Positions 17,752-28,250 of a DNA stretch of 50,173 bases are shown here, one piece after another. The translations under genes were made by a program, and so were the position numbers. How positions within the stretch are numbered: position 1 is the stretch's first letter; every line of letters begins with the position of its first letter. Source of the stretch: Ignavibacteriota bacterium (GTDB taxonomy: Bacteria > Bacteroidota > Ignavibacteria > Tepidaquicellales > Tepidaquicellaceae); contig JACREY010000013.1 in NCBI GenBank assembly GCA_016218085.1, forward strand, positions 1 through 50,173, given 5' to 3'. A model generated the notes under the pieces. It was not told where the DNA came from. It ran no database searches and was given only the letters and a program-made list of their open reading frames with translations.

Positions 17752-19590
17752 ATGTGCGGTATAGTAGGATACATCGGCAAGCGGAATTCACTCCCGATAA
17801 TAATGGAGGGTTTAAAAAGGATGGAATACAGGGGATATGACTCTGCCGGTGTCTCAATAATAAATGAGAAAAATGAATTAATCAGCATTAAAAAGGCAGG
17901 GAAAGTATCTTGCCTGGAATCTGAACTCGATATAGATGTTTTTAACGGCAACATTGGAATCGGCCATACAAGGTGGGCAACTCACGGAGTACCGAATGAC
18001 ACGAATGCGCATCCGCATTTTGATATGGAAGAAAATATTTTAATAGTTCACAACGGAATTATTGAGAATTACAAGCTGATTAAAAACAGACTGTTAGAAG
18101 AAAAGTACAAGTTTAAAACCGATACCGATACAGAAATACTTGCTAATCTGATAAATTATCACTATAAAAACACAAATGATTTTGAGACATCGGTTAGACT
18201 TGCATTGCTTGAAGTCGAAGGTACATACGGAATTGCCTGTCTGTGCTCTAAAGAACCCGATAAAATAGTTGTAGCAAGAAAAGGAAGTCCTCTGATGCTG
18301 GGAATCGGCAATCAGGAAATGATAGTCGCGTCCGATGCTGCAGCGATAATTAATCATACAAAAAATGTTATTTATCTTGAAGACGGTGAAATGGCGACAC
18401 TGGAAAAGGGGAGTTTTCATTTAAAAACCGTGGAAGATCAGGATATATTCAGGGATTATCAGGTGCTTGACTTTCTCCTCGATGAAATCGAAAAAGGCGG
18501 TTATGAGCATTTCATGCTGAAGGAAATCTGCGAACAGCCGGATACAATTCAAAATACATTCCGGGGCAGAATAAATTTCGATACGGGAGTTGCCAAGCTC
18601 GGCGGATTGCAGAGTGTCGAGGAAAAATTATATAATGCAAAGAGAATCATTATTACTGCTTGCGGAACTGCCTGGCATGCTGCTCTTGTAGGCGAATATA
18701 TGATTGAGCATTATTGCAGGATTCCCGTTGAGGTGGAATATGCATCCGAATTCAGGTACAGAAGGCCCATACTAAACAGCGATGATGTTGTTTTGCTGAT
18801 CAGCCAGAGCGGTGAAACAGCCGATACGCTTGCCGCTTTGAAGGAGGCAAGGAAATTCGGAGCAACGACCATCGGGGTTGTAAATGTTATAGGGAGCACA
18901 ATAGCTAGGGAAGTGGATGCGGGAACTTATATTCATGCAGGACCGGAAATAGGAGTAGCATCTACAAAAGCTTTTACAAGCCAGGTAATGTCACTTGCAC
19001 TGATAACGCTGATGATAGCAAACGAAAAAAAGACAGAAACTCCGGAAACGCTTATTAAACTTGCAAATGAACTGAAACACATTCCCGAAAAAATTGCGCA
19101 TATGGTAAGCCTTAAAGATGAATATAAAAAGGTCGCGATGAAATTCAAGGATGCAAAGAACTTTTTATATCTCGGCAGAGGATTCAATTTTCCTGTTGCA
19201 CTCGAAGGTGCCCTGAAGCTGAAGGAAATATCATATATTCACGCTGAGGGATATCCCGCTGCTGAAATGAAACACGGCCCGATTGCTCTGATAGATGAAA
19301 ATATGCCTGTCGTATTTATTGCTCCTCAGGATAAGGCATATGACAAAATAATATCAAACATAGAAGAAGTAAGAGCCAGAAAAGGAGTGATAATTGCAAT
19401 TGCAAGCGAAGGTGATGAAAATATTACAAGCTATGCAGACCACATATTAAGAGTTCCTAAAACACTTGCACTTTTTGCCCCGATTATCAATATCATTCCG
19501 CTGCAGTTCCTGTCTTATTATATAGCCGCAGCAAGAGGCTGTAATGTAGACCAGCCGAGGAATCTGGCGAAAAGCGTGACTGTAGAATAA
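17752..19590 (+). CDS. glmS: Glutamine--fructose-6-phosphate aminotransferase (isomerizing)
   Basis: The 612-residue enzyme makes glucosamine-6-phosphate from fructose-6-phosphate and glutamine, the first step towards UDP-GlcNAc for peptidoglycan and lipid A. The N-terminal nucleophile Cys2 (MCGIVGYIG) opens the class II glutamine amidotransferase domain, with RGYDSAG and GHTRWATHG. Two SIS sugar-phosphate domains follow (ISQSGETADTLAAL near residue 345; AEMKHGPIALI near 505), and the C terminus ends LAKSVTVE as usual. AAAGGA precedes the ATG. The 5' region is only about 80 bases past the nuo terminator and shows no glmS ribozyme. Confidence 0.98.
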   Translation: MCGIVGYIGKRNSLPIIMEGLKRMEYRGYDSAGVSIINEKNELISIKKAGKVSCLESELDIDVFNGNIGIGHTRWATHGVPNDTNAHPHFDMEENILIVHNGIIENYKLIKNRLLEEKYKFKTDTDTEILANLINYHYKNTNDFETSVRLALLEVEGTYGIACLCSKEPDKIVVARKGSPLMLGIGNQEMIVASDAAAIINHTKNVIYLEDGEMATLEKGSFHLKTVEDQDIFRDYQVLDFLLDEIEKGGYEHFMLKEICEQPDTIQNTFRGRINFDTGVAKLGGLQSVEEKLYNAKRIIITACGTAWHAALVGEYMIEHYCRIPVEVEYASEFRYRRPILNSDDVVLLISQSGETADTLAALKEARKFGATTIGVVNVIGSTIAREVDAGTYIHAGPEIGVASTKAFTSQVMSLALITLMIANEKKTETPETLIKLANELKHIPEKIAHMVSLKDEYKKVAMKFKDAKNFLYLGRGFNFPVALEGALKLKEISYIHAEGYPAAEMKHGPIALIDENMPVVFIAPQDKAYDKIISNIEEVRARKGVIIAIASEGDENITSYADHILRVPKTLALFAPIINIIPLQFLSYYIAAARGCNVDQPRNLAKSVTVE

Positions 19591-19630
19591 ATAGCAAATA
19601 ATAAATAACAGTTTAAGAGCATAAAAAAAA

Positions 19631-19651
19631 ACGGTAATCTAAGATTACCGT
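19631..19651. terminator. Bidirectional terminator between glmS and the convergent peptidase gene
   Basis: A perfect 9-bp stem ACGGTAATC / GATTACCGT with a TAA loop is preceded by a run of A and followed by a T-rich tract, so it can act on both strands. It lies between the converging ends of glmS (+) and the M14 peptidase (-). The T-rich tract after it is a short repeat of TCTATTTT units. Confidence 0.88.
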
Positions 19652-19675
19652 TTTCTATTTTCTATTTTCTGTTTT

Positions 19676-21460
19676 CTATTTGATAAGTATCATACTCTTC
19701 ACATCCGAAAAATCACCAGCGGTAAGTTTATAGAAATATATACCTGACGATAATTTACCCCCGTCGAATTTTATTTCATAATCACCGGGCGACTGTTTTT
19801 GATTAACTAATACGACTACTTCTTTACCAAGTAAATCGAATACTTTTAATGTTACCATACCATTTTCTGTTTTCCATTTTCCATATTCAGGAATAGAATA
19901 TTTGATATTTGTTAAAGGATTAAATGGATTCGGATAATTCTGTGAAAGCATAAAAGATATCGGTGACTCATTTCCCGAAATGCCGCTTGCCATAGGTCTT
20001 AGTTTAACATTCAATACGGTTGTCGAATCCATTTTTACGTAAACACCTGAAATTGTTTTCGGATAATAGCCTTGCGACTTGAATGTCAATGTATAAGTTC
20101 CGGTTTTAAGCATCCTGTGATAGTCACCGCAGGTTGAATCTGAACGAACCGAAGTGCTGTCATTCATATATTCAAAACTTGCTACTCTTATTTTTGATTT
20201 TAACGGAAGATTTGTAACTGAATCAGTAACTATACCTCTTACACCGTAGAGACACTCTTTCATATAATTAATCAAAGAGCGGACATTGTAATTATAGTAA
20301 GCCGGAAGCTGTGCCTGAGGAAGAAGTTTTGTAGAAGAAATCTCAGCCGTAATTTCTCTGCCACCTGTGAAGAAAGTCATATAATCCTGCCTGCCACCGT
20401 AAACGTAATACCACGCCCAGCCGTTTGTAATTCCGGGTATTCCCGGGTCATTGCTCAAATAATCATCCAGGTAGGTCGAATTTACAAGGTGCACGGTATC
20501 CACGTATCGCTTTGAAAGATTCAAAAACCAGTCATTATCCGGATGATGCGGCTGTACGCAATCCCAGGGATAGTTAATGACTTCTGCGCCTCCGTGGAAG
20601 TTCATCGACAAAGTAAAATTATACCTGTTAAGCTGATTCATTACATTCTGTGTTTCGACCTGTCTTGTGCCCGATGGAGTTCCGTAAAAATCAGGAAAGT
20701 TTCTGTTCAAATCAACATTGTTGTAATTTCCTCTTCTTGCGCCGTTAACAGTTCCGTTCCCGCCGTAATATGTCCCGTCAGGATTTGCAAGTGGATTAAT
20801 CCATATTTCTATATTTTTTACAAGTTCAGTAAGTTTTGGATTGGTCCCATAACTTGAAAGAAGTGTATCGATCAGTCTAAGCATAAATACATAACCCGTA
20901 GTCTCATCTCCGTGCATCGAAGACGTGTACATAAATCTCGGTTTCGGTTTTCTGAAGTTCACGCTGTCTGAAATCACCGCATAAAGCATTGACCTGCCTT
21001 GCACAGTTGAACCGATATTTACTATCCTGCAAAGATTTGGATAGGTAGTCGCAAAGTTATTCATCATTGTAATATAAGCATCATAAGTCGGATAAACGTC
21101 CCAGGCCATAATTTCCCTTATATCACCGCTTGTTTTAACAGGGAACTGCAGCGAAGGGGGAACCATCACTTCAAAGTCAATATTGTATTTCCTGAAAACT
21201 TCCATCTCATCCGAATTTGCATAAGCAATCACCTCGTAATTAACCACGTTATCTCTTACATTATCGATGGAAATCCGGTTTGCGAGCTTTTTGATTATAT
21301 CCCTCGAAGAAACGAAAAATCTGAAATAAATTTCGCCTCTTTCGGAAAGGTATTTTGTCACTGTTTCCTTCTGGTCATTGTAACTTTTAATTTCCTGCGA
21401 GTAACTGTTAGAAATGAAGAGAAATGAAAAACAGAATAAAACTAAAAATAATTTTTTCAT
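19676..21460 (-). CDS. Exported M14 zinc carboxypeptidase with T9SS sorting domain
   Basis: This 594-residue protein has a signal peptide (about 1-21), a propeptide-like region (about 22-115) and a carboxypeptidase A-type catalytic domain. Zinc ligands are His183 and Glu186 (SSMHGDETTGY) and His289 (SMNFHGGAEV). The catalytic glutamate is Glu373 (GREITAEIS). Substrate-binding DLNRNFPDFYG is also seen. A transthyretin/CarboxypepD_reg-like beta domain (about 415-490) and a T9SS type A domain (LSQNYPNPFNPLTNI ... KSMILIK) follow. It should trim C-terminal residues from peptides at the cell surface or in the medium. Confidence 0.95.
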   Translation of the reverse strand: MKKLFLVLFCFSFLFISNSYSQEIKSYNDQKETVTKYLSERGEIYFRFFVSSRDIIKKLANRISIDNVRDNVVNYEVIAYANSDEMEVFRKYNIDFEVMVPPSLQFPVKTSGDIREIMAWDVYPTYDAYITMMNNFATTYPNLCRIVNIGSTVQGRSMLYAVISDSVNFRKPKPRFMYTSSMHGDETTGYVFMLRLIDTLLSSYGTNPKLTELVKNIEIWINPLANPDGTYYGGNGTVNGARRGNYNNVDLNRNFPDFYGTPSGTRQVETQNVMNQLNRYNFTLSMNFHGGAEVINYPWDCVQPHHPDNDWFLNLSKRYVDTVHLVNSTYLDDYLSNDPGIPGITNGWAWYYVYGGRQDYMTFFTGGREITAEISSTKLLPQAQLPAYYNYNVRSLINYMKECLYGVRGIVTDSVTNLPLKSKIRVASFEYMNDSTSVRSDSTCGDYHRMLKTGTYTLTFKSQGYYPKTISGVYVKMDSTTVLNVKLRPMASGISGNESPISFMLSQNYPNPFNPLTNIKYSIPEYGKWKTENGMVTLKVFDLLGKEVVVLVNQKQSPGDYEIKFDGGKLSSGIYFYKLTAGDFSDVKSMILIK

Positions 21461-21578
21461 AAAAAGTAGTAATGTAAATTATCCTTAAAATTATGAATTT
21501 TAGTTTAAATAAAATACTTAAATATTTGTACCCGGAATTGGAAAAAGATATGATTGTTAATATTTGTTTTATAATAAA

Positions 21579-22043
21579 TTAAGGATTGTTTATCTGATCC
21601 GTAGATATCTTAGTAATTATATCAAATGGATTTAAAATTGGAAGAATTGCGTTTTCTAATATTGTACCTGTAGATTTTGCAATCATCATACCCCTTGTGT
21701 TAGAAATTGATAATCCAATAATTGTAGCTAAAAAATTTGTTGGAATATTAATTTTATTTTCCTCTTTTTTTATTACCTCATCAAAATTGATTACTTCAAA
21801 TTCGTTTAATGTCTTTATTTCGCCTGCCAATTCACTTTTATCGGAATCGGTATATACTTTTACAGATGCTATTATTTCAGTAGTTTTTAAATCAAATTTT
21901 ATATTGTTAGTTATACTTATATCAAAAACAAAATCCGGTTTTCTTTTTCCGGATAAAATGTCTTCATTATATAATACTGAATATGAAAGAACTTTTACTT
22001 TTATTATTTTATATGTAACATTTAAATTTACTTGAGTTTCCAA
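21579..22043 (-). CDS. SecB-like chaperone of a putative toxin-antitoxin-chaperone module
   Basis: This 154-residue protein shows no enzyme motif, but its pattern follows SecB. KPDFVFDISI aligns with the SecB PEF/LD strand. A beta strand IIASVKVYTD comes next, then GEIKTLNEFEVIN, matching the E...GxF.I strand. IPTNFLATIIGLSISNTRGM matches the PxxLFPYxRxxIxxxxxxG helix, and AILPILNPFDI matches LAPVNF. SecB-like proteins in TAC systems protect the cognate antitoxin. It lies 24 bases downstream of the XRE antitoxin gene, in the usual toxin-antitoxin-chaperone order. The identification is by eye and needs a profile search. Confidence 0.6.
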   Translation of the reverse strand: METQVNLNVTYKIIKVKVLSYSVLYNEDILSGKRKPDFVFDISITNNIKFDLKTTEIIASVKVYTDSDKSELAGEIKTLNEFEVINFDEVIKKEENKINIPTNFLATIIGLSISNTRGMMIAKSTGTILENAILPILNPFDIITKISTDQINNP

Positions 22044-22067
22044 TTTTTAATTATTTTAATTATTTAT

Positions 22068-22523
22068 TTAAAAATTAACAGCTTTATTATATACAGATTC
22101 TGAAAAAATCAAATTAGTTGAATCTTTCGATGTCTTATTATTTAGATTGGTCGAAAAATCAGGTTTAAAAATGCTTAAATAGTATTTTGTTGGTAATTTT
22201 AACTCAGTATTCGATTCTATATAATATTTATAATCTATCTTCTCATTTTCCATATTTTCATAAAATGGTACTTGTATTAATTCTATCCCTAATTCCGATT
22301 CTATTTTTGCAATAGTTTTAATAGTAAAATTATGATATCCGCTTAACCATTTAGAAATTTCTGATTCGCTTTTTTTCATTTTTTCAGCAAATTCATTTTG
22401 TTTAATTCCTCTATCATTTAAAACGTGATATAAATATCCGGCTAAATCATGGGATAACCTGTGAAATCGCTTGCGGAATACAGGAATGCTTTCAATTATT
22501 TTATATATAATATTTTCAGCCAT
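22068..22523 (-). CDS. XRE-family HTH antitoxin with C-terminal extension
   Basis: This 151-residue protein has a Cro/CI-type helix-turn-helix at about residues 27-75 (IKQNEFAEKMKKSESEISKW followed by LSGYHNFTIKTIAKIESELG as the adjacent helices). A further roughly 65 residues have no HTH character and are rich in aromatic and polar residues (KYYLSIFKPDF, FSESVYNKAVNF). Antitoxins of TAC modules carry such a C-terminal chaperone-addiction extension, recognised by the SecB-like partner. It starts 3 bases after the toxin-like gene's stop and is followed closely by the SecB-like gene. It probably represses its own operon. Confidence 0.78.
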   Translation of the reverse strand: MAENIIYKIIESIPVFRKRFHRLSHDLAGYLYHVLNDRGIKQNEFAEKMKKSESEISKWLSGYHNFTIKTIAKIESELGIELIQVPFYENMENEKIDYKYYIESNTELKLPTKYYLSIFKPDFSTNLNNKTSKDSTNLIFSESVYNKAVNF

Positions 22524-22526
22524 TTT

Positions 22527-23009
22527 TTACTCCTCAATTTTAAATTCTAAATTTCCACTTAATTTATCATTTTCCCAGTATATTTCTCTGTCTCTTATTC
22601 TTTTATATATTAATCTTGATATTTCTTGTAAAAGTTCTACATTTTTTAGAAGTATAGGATAATCCTGATACGGTCCTTTACCTTTTTCTCCACCACCTCC
22701 CAATATCACAGCGATATTACTGTATCTCAGACAATATAATCTCAATTTTGACTTTCTGTTTGGAAGTGCGCAAACATTATCCGTTTTCTTTCCCTCTTCC
22801 ATTTTAAAAAAATTCTCTCTAGCACCATCTGTACTCACCATTCTGTTAATATCCATTAATATATCACCTAAATCGATTGAATTTTTTCTCTGATACTTTT
22901 TCACAAATTTCATAAATTCAGAATCACTTTCACCATCAAATTTTATTGAGTAAAAAGTACATTTCGATCCCGATAAACTTATTTCTTCTATTATAAACGA
23001 ACAATTCAC
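22527..23009 (-). CDS. Putative HigB/RelE-like toxin
   Basis: This is a 160-residue protein of no certain family. Its central part (about 84-120: RKSKLRLYCLRYSNIAVILG followed by a GGGGEKGKG loop) resembles the core beta strands of RelE/HigB-type toxins encoded beside XRE antitoxins in Bacteroidota. The C terminus is helical and charged. Gene order (toxin first, antitoxin 3 bases later, chaperone third) supports the reading. HigB-type toxins cleave mRNA on the ribosome; activity here is inferred from context. Confidence 0.6.
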   Translation of the reverse strand: MNCSFIIEEISLSGSKCTFYSIKFDGESDSEFMKFVKKYQRKNSIDLGDILMDINRMVSTDGARENFFKMEEGKKTDNVCALPNRKSKLRLYCLRYSNIAVILGGGGEKGKGPYQDYPILLKNVELLQEISRLIYKRIRDREIYWENDKLSGNLEFKIEE

Positions 23010-23096
23010 TTATAAGTTAAGTTCCTTTTAATTTAAAAAAAAGACATTTTTTAATACCTTCGATAAAATCTTTAGAAAACCACCAAATTTTGATGT

Positions 23097-26000
23097 TTAT
23101 ATGTCTTTTATTAATCTATCTATCTCTTTTATTTCCTTTTTCAATATTTCCCTTATCTCTAATCTCACATTCCCAAGATTTATTCCTGATATATCTTCTT
23201 TAAATTCTTTCCCAAAATGCTTTTCCACTTTTTGTGAACAAATATTTCCAAGCTCTGAAATATCAAGATGCTTTTGATTACTTTTATTGAATTGCGGATA
23301 CGGAACCTCAAGAATTTTTTTGTGAACATCCCTCGCTCCAAATAATCCCCTCGATTGAAAATCTTTTATTATTTTATTTGTGTATGAACAATTTAAAAAA
23401 CTACAAATATAATGAGCTTCTCTAATATCATTCGTTCCAAACCAATATGCTTTACTTTCTACTATAAACCCCAAATCAAAATCTTCTCTTGAAATTACTA
23501 CCGCGTTGGCATCCTTTGCGGATGCGGTATATAAAACTAAATATTTCTTATTTAAGTCTTGTTGTATTAATTTTTGTTGCCAATTTAAATAATCATATAA
23601 ATTAATATTTTTATTATTTTCCGTTTTATTTCCTTCCCAAATTTCTTCCGCTTTCCTAAACCACTCTGCTGTTTCTAAATCGCCTTTATCAAAAATTTTC
23701 TGTGAATTTAAAAGATTAATTTTATATTCAGTCTCATCTGACCCTGTTTTTTTATGCTCTTTACTGCTTATTTCTATTGGCAATAAAACAAGAGGCGGAT
23801 TAATTAAAACAAATGGTAATATATTTTTAGCAAGTGCAGTTTTAAATAAATAATTTGTATTTGCACGTCCGTTAAAAATAAAATCTCTCCATGGTTCTTT
23901 TGCATCTCTTAAACTTAAATCACTTGTTCTAAGCGTTATTATACTGTTTTTTTCAATAGTATTATTGCTTCCTATAAAATTATCTACTTCAACAAAATAA
24001 AAATTTCTCGGGACTATCGTTGCCCCCTGTTTAAATAAATCTTTGTAAAAATTTATTGCATCTGTCTCTTTTATTTTTTTATTCGTAAATGCAGTACGTT
24101 CACCAAGCTTTGAATAATACCAATTAATTTTTAGTATATCTATATTTTTATAGCTCTGTATATTTTTGTAATATGCATTTCCTTTTTTATCCTCGATTAA
24201 TCTCTCCGAAAAAGGATTTCCTGAAAAAGATAGACCTTCAATCCCACTCTTTGGTATTGACCTATTTTCTTTCTTTTCTTCGGGTGATTTATCGGCAAAT
24301 ACTACGCAAGATGGAATTCTGAATAACGGTGATACACCAACTAAATCCCAGACTTCCTTTATTTTAAATCCCAATGCTTTTCCTGAACGTGAATTATCGT
24401 GCTGGTCCGCCGATAAAAAACTCCTTGGCAGAACAAAAACAATCTTCCCGTTTTCTTTTAAAAAATATGATGATGAATGCGAAAGAAAAATTGCTGCAAT
24501 TTCAAGATGAGGCATATTCTTTTTCGATTCGGGTATCTGCTTATATTTTTCAGCCAAATTGTATAACATTTCCTGATAAGCAGAATTCGTAACATCAGAA
24601 TAAGTGATCCATGGTGGATTACCAATCACAAAATCGAATTGTTTACTTAATAAAAATGGTTTATAAATATTTTGTAGTATAAATTTCCAGATAGCATCCC
24701 TTTTTTCTTCTTTTGCTAATTTAAGACCTTCGTATATTCTATAAAAACTTGCCACTTCATCACTTCCATAGTTTTTTAATAACCCACTTTTTGATAATTG
24801 GTTTTCAAAACCTTTCAAACTGATTTTTTCCCCATTTAATGAATATTCTGCAAGATCATTGCAAAGGGATATAGAATTATCATAATTTCCTTTTTCATTG
24901 AATATCGATGTCTCAATTTCGTAATGTGTTTTATCTATCAATAACCTGAATTTATTTCCAAATAACCCTATGTCTTTTTCAGGCATTAATAATGAATTTG
25001 CGAGGAATACACCAAGGAATACTGGTTTTTTCGATTTCAAGATTCTATCGCTAATCCCTAAAAGTAAAGTAGTTTTAGATATTTGCACGGAAAGAGGGTG
25101 AATATCAATTCCAATAACTTGTTTTGCTATATCTTCGGCTGTAATATCCGGAAATTCTTTTTTTAATTTATTGCTTATTGCAAGTAGAAATGAACCGCTT
25201 CCGCAAGCCGGATCTAAAAAAGTTGAATTTCTCTTAAAAGTAATTGAGTCAACAATTTTCTGACACAACCAATCGGGTGTATAATATTCACCTAAAGAAT
25301 GTCTTGTTTCAAGGTCAATTAATTCCTGATATAATCCTTTTAATATATCTTCTTCGATTTCGGAAAAATCATATTCGTTTAATTTTTGAGTTATTTTGTG
25401 AAATATCGGTTTTAAAATTTCAAAATTCTCATCATTGCCCGCCCAGTGATAAAAATCATCATCAATAAAATTTTTCACATTTAAACTGTTAAATATATCC
25501 CCTCTGATTATCTTTTTTAATTCGTTATCACCGGAATATATTTTTTTTGTTAATACTGTATAAGCAAGAATTTTAGAAAAAATACTTAGGTAAGTATGAA
25601 CCAAAAAAACTTCTTCGGTAGCTTTAAATTTTCCGTATGCTATGCTTAAATATTTTTCCCATTGTTCATAAGCAACACTTAATTCAGAGTTTTTATTAAA
25701 TCCTAAAAATTCTTTTTTCATTAAAATAATAGAACGTATAAAAAGAATTGAAGTCTCTCCAAAATCATTTGAGATATTTTCAAGTGTAGCTCTTAATTTT
25801 TCTGTTTTAAAAAGATATCTGTCGAGAAAAAAAGGAAATGCTGCAAAATTCTTTTCGCTTAAAACAAATTTATCTGTTTCTCTTAATTTTATATCTTTTA
25901 CTTTTTTTTCTTTCCCAAAAATAATTTCTTCCGATTCGGGGGCATATATTTTCCAGTTTATGCAATCTGAAGCTATTAATGTGAAATTTATTGTTTCGCC

Positions 26001-26321
26001 CGAAAATAAATTTCCTGCTAAGTATTCCGCAAGTTGCTCTTTTGCATGTTCTCCGGTTGCGTTTAAGTCCCGTTCAAACTCTATTATAACTTTGCCATAT
26101 TGTGTATCAGCACTTCCGGTTTTTAACCTGTCTTTTAAAGGAATATTAAAAATTGTTTTTTCTGCACCGAGACTCATTTTATTAATTATTTTCCTTGCGT
26201 CTACATCTTTATCAAAAATTCTATTTAATAAATCTTTTAGTAATTCTTTTTTTGCAAGTTCGGTATTTGCTTTTTTTACGTTCGAATGGTATTCTTTGAT
26301 TAGAGAATTTTTAAACTGCAT
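23097..26321 (-). CDS. Eco57I-type restriction-methylase (type IIG-like)
   Basis: This 1074-residue single-chain enzyme has an adenine N6-methyltransferase domain in the middle: RHSLGEYYTPDWL at about 340, SAM motif I FLDPACGSGSFLLA at about 368, and catalytic motif IV NPPW at 568-571. The N-terminal part holds a nuclease-like block with Asp72 and Glu81/Glu83 (SADTQYGKVIIEFERD), consistent with a PD-(D/E)xK-related fold using ExE in place of ExK. The C-terminal third (SRGLFGARDVHKKIL) looks like target recognition. Such enzymes both methylate and cut. The nuclease call is weaker than the methylase call. It lies upstream of the TAC-like module on the same strand. Confidence 0.88.
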   Translation of the reverse strand: MQFKNSLIKEYHSNVKKANTELAKKELLKDLLNRIFDKDVDARKIINKMSLGAEKTIFNIPLKDRLKTGSADTQYGKVIIEFERDLNATGEHAKEQLAEYLAGNLFSGETINFTLIASDCINWKIYAPESEEIIFGKEKKVKDIKLRETDKFVLSEKNFAAFPFFLDRYLFKTEKLRATLENISNDFGETSILFIRSIILMKKEFLGFNKNSELSVAYEQWEKYLSIAYGKFKATEEVFLVHTYLSIFSKILAYTVLTKKIYSGDNELKKIIRGDIFNSLNVKNFIDDDFYHWAGNDENFEILKPIFHKITQKLNEYDFSEIEEDILKGLYQELIDLETRHSLGEYYTPDWLCQKIVDSITFKRNSTFLDPACGSGSFLLAISNKLKKEFPDITAEDIAKQVIGIDIHPLSVQISKTTLLLGISDRILKSKKPVFLGVFLANSLLMPEKDIGLFGNKFRLLIDKTHYEIETSIFNEKGNYDNSISLCNDLAEYSLNGEKISLKGFENQLSKSGLLKNYGSDEVASFYRIYEGLKLAKEEKRDAIWKFILQNIYKPFLLSKQFDFVIGNPPWITYSDVTNSAYQEMLYNLAEKYKQIPESKKNMPHLEIAAIFLSHSSSYFLKENGKIVFVLPRSFLSADQHDNSRSGKALGFKIKEVWDLVGVSPLFRIPSCVVFADKSPEEKKENRSIPKSGIEGLSFSGNPFSERLIEDKKGNAYYKNIQSYKNIDILKINWYYSKLGERTAFTNKKIKETDAINFYKDLFKQGATIVPRNFYFVEVDNFIGSNNTIEKNSIITLRTSDLSLRDAKEPWRDFIFNGRANTNYLFKTALAKNILPFVLINPPLVLLPIEISSKEHKKTGSDETEYKINLLNSQKIFDKGDLETAEWFRKAEEIWEGNKTENNKNINLYDYLNWQQKLIQQDLNKKYLVLYTASAKDANAVVISREDFDLGFIVESKAYWFGTNDIREAHYICSFLNCSYTNKIIKDFQSRGLFGARDVHKKILEVPYPQFNKSNQKHLDISELGNICSQKVEKHFGKEFKEDISGINLGNVRLEIREILKKEIKEIDRLIKDI

Positions 26322-26430
26322 CTAATGATTTATAAAATAATAAATAATTGAAACTAATTAATTTAAAAGTAAATTAATTTAAAAACAATATCCGAAAATA
26401 TATATAAATTATTAATGCTATTTTTACACC

Positions 26431-26459
26431 TTGACATATAAAATTAAATACCATATATT
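26431..26459 (+). promoter_or_regulatory. Sigma70-like promoter upstream of atpD
   Basis: A perfect TTGACA (26431-26436) is followed by a 17-base spacer and TATATT (26454-26459), close to the classical vegetative promoter. It reads towards atpD and would give a leader of about 360 bases covering the palindrome cluster. Promoter consensus in this lineage may differ, so this is a candidate only. Confidence 0.45.
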
Positions 26460-26506
26460 AATATGGGTATATTTCGTTCTTTAATTTTTAGGTTTTAGTT
26501 AATACC

Positions 26507-26611
26507 GGAAACGCGTTTCCCTTCCCCGGAAACATTTGTTTCCCGATAAATCATTGTATTAATAACAATATATAGCAATCGGGAAACGTAGAAACACGGA
26601 AAACGTTTTCC
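26507..26611. repeat. Cluster of GGAAAC/GTTTCC palindromes
   Basis: Four dyads lie within 105 bases. GGAAACGCGTTTCC (26507-26520) is a perfect palindrome. GGAAAC-ATTT-GTTTCC spans 26528-26543. GTTTCCCGAT (26538-26547) pairs with ATCGGGAAAC (26578-26587). GGAAAACGTTTTCC (26598-26611) is another perfect palindrome. They lie between the divergent restriction-methylase gene and atpD. They could be operators, a structured leader RNA or a decayed palindromic element. The rest of 26322-26825 is AT-rich and holds the promoter candidate, a short ORF and nothing else I recognise. Confidence 0.8.
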
Positions 26612-26667
26612 TTGCTAGATTTAGCATATTATTGAAAAAACAACGTTTCGATTTAGGAGCAACAAAA

Positions 26668-26721
26668 ATGCATCAATCCGCCGCGGCGGACAACACTTTT
26701 TTTTCTCTTTTTGCAACCTAA
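26668..26721 (+). CDS. Possible 17-residue leader ORF with a GC-rich palindrome inside
   Basis: An AGGAG (26655-26659) lies 8 bases before an ATG that opens an 18-codon frame (MHQSAAADNTFFSLFAT, then TAA). The frame contains the perfect 14-bp palindrome TCCGCCGCGGCGGA (26677-26690), striking in such AT-rich surroundings. It sits about 105 bases before atpD, in its predicted leader. It may be a leader peptide or only a chance frame over a palindromic element. Confidence 0.3.
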   Translation: MHQSAAADNTFFSLFAT

Positions 26722-26819
26722 AAACCGTTTATTTTGTTGAAAATGTAGATATTAATCCATTTGAAATAATTTTCAATTTATCTATATTTATTTTTTGTAT
26801 TTTAAAATTTAATTTTTGA

Positions 26820-28249
<1,430 letters not shown>

Positions 28250-28250
<1 letters not shown>

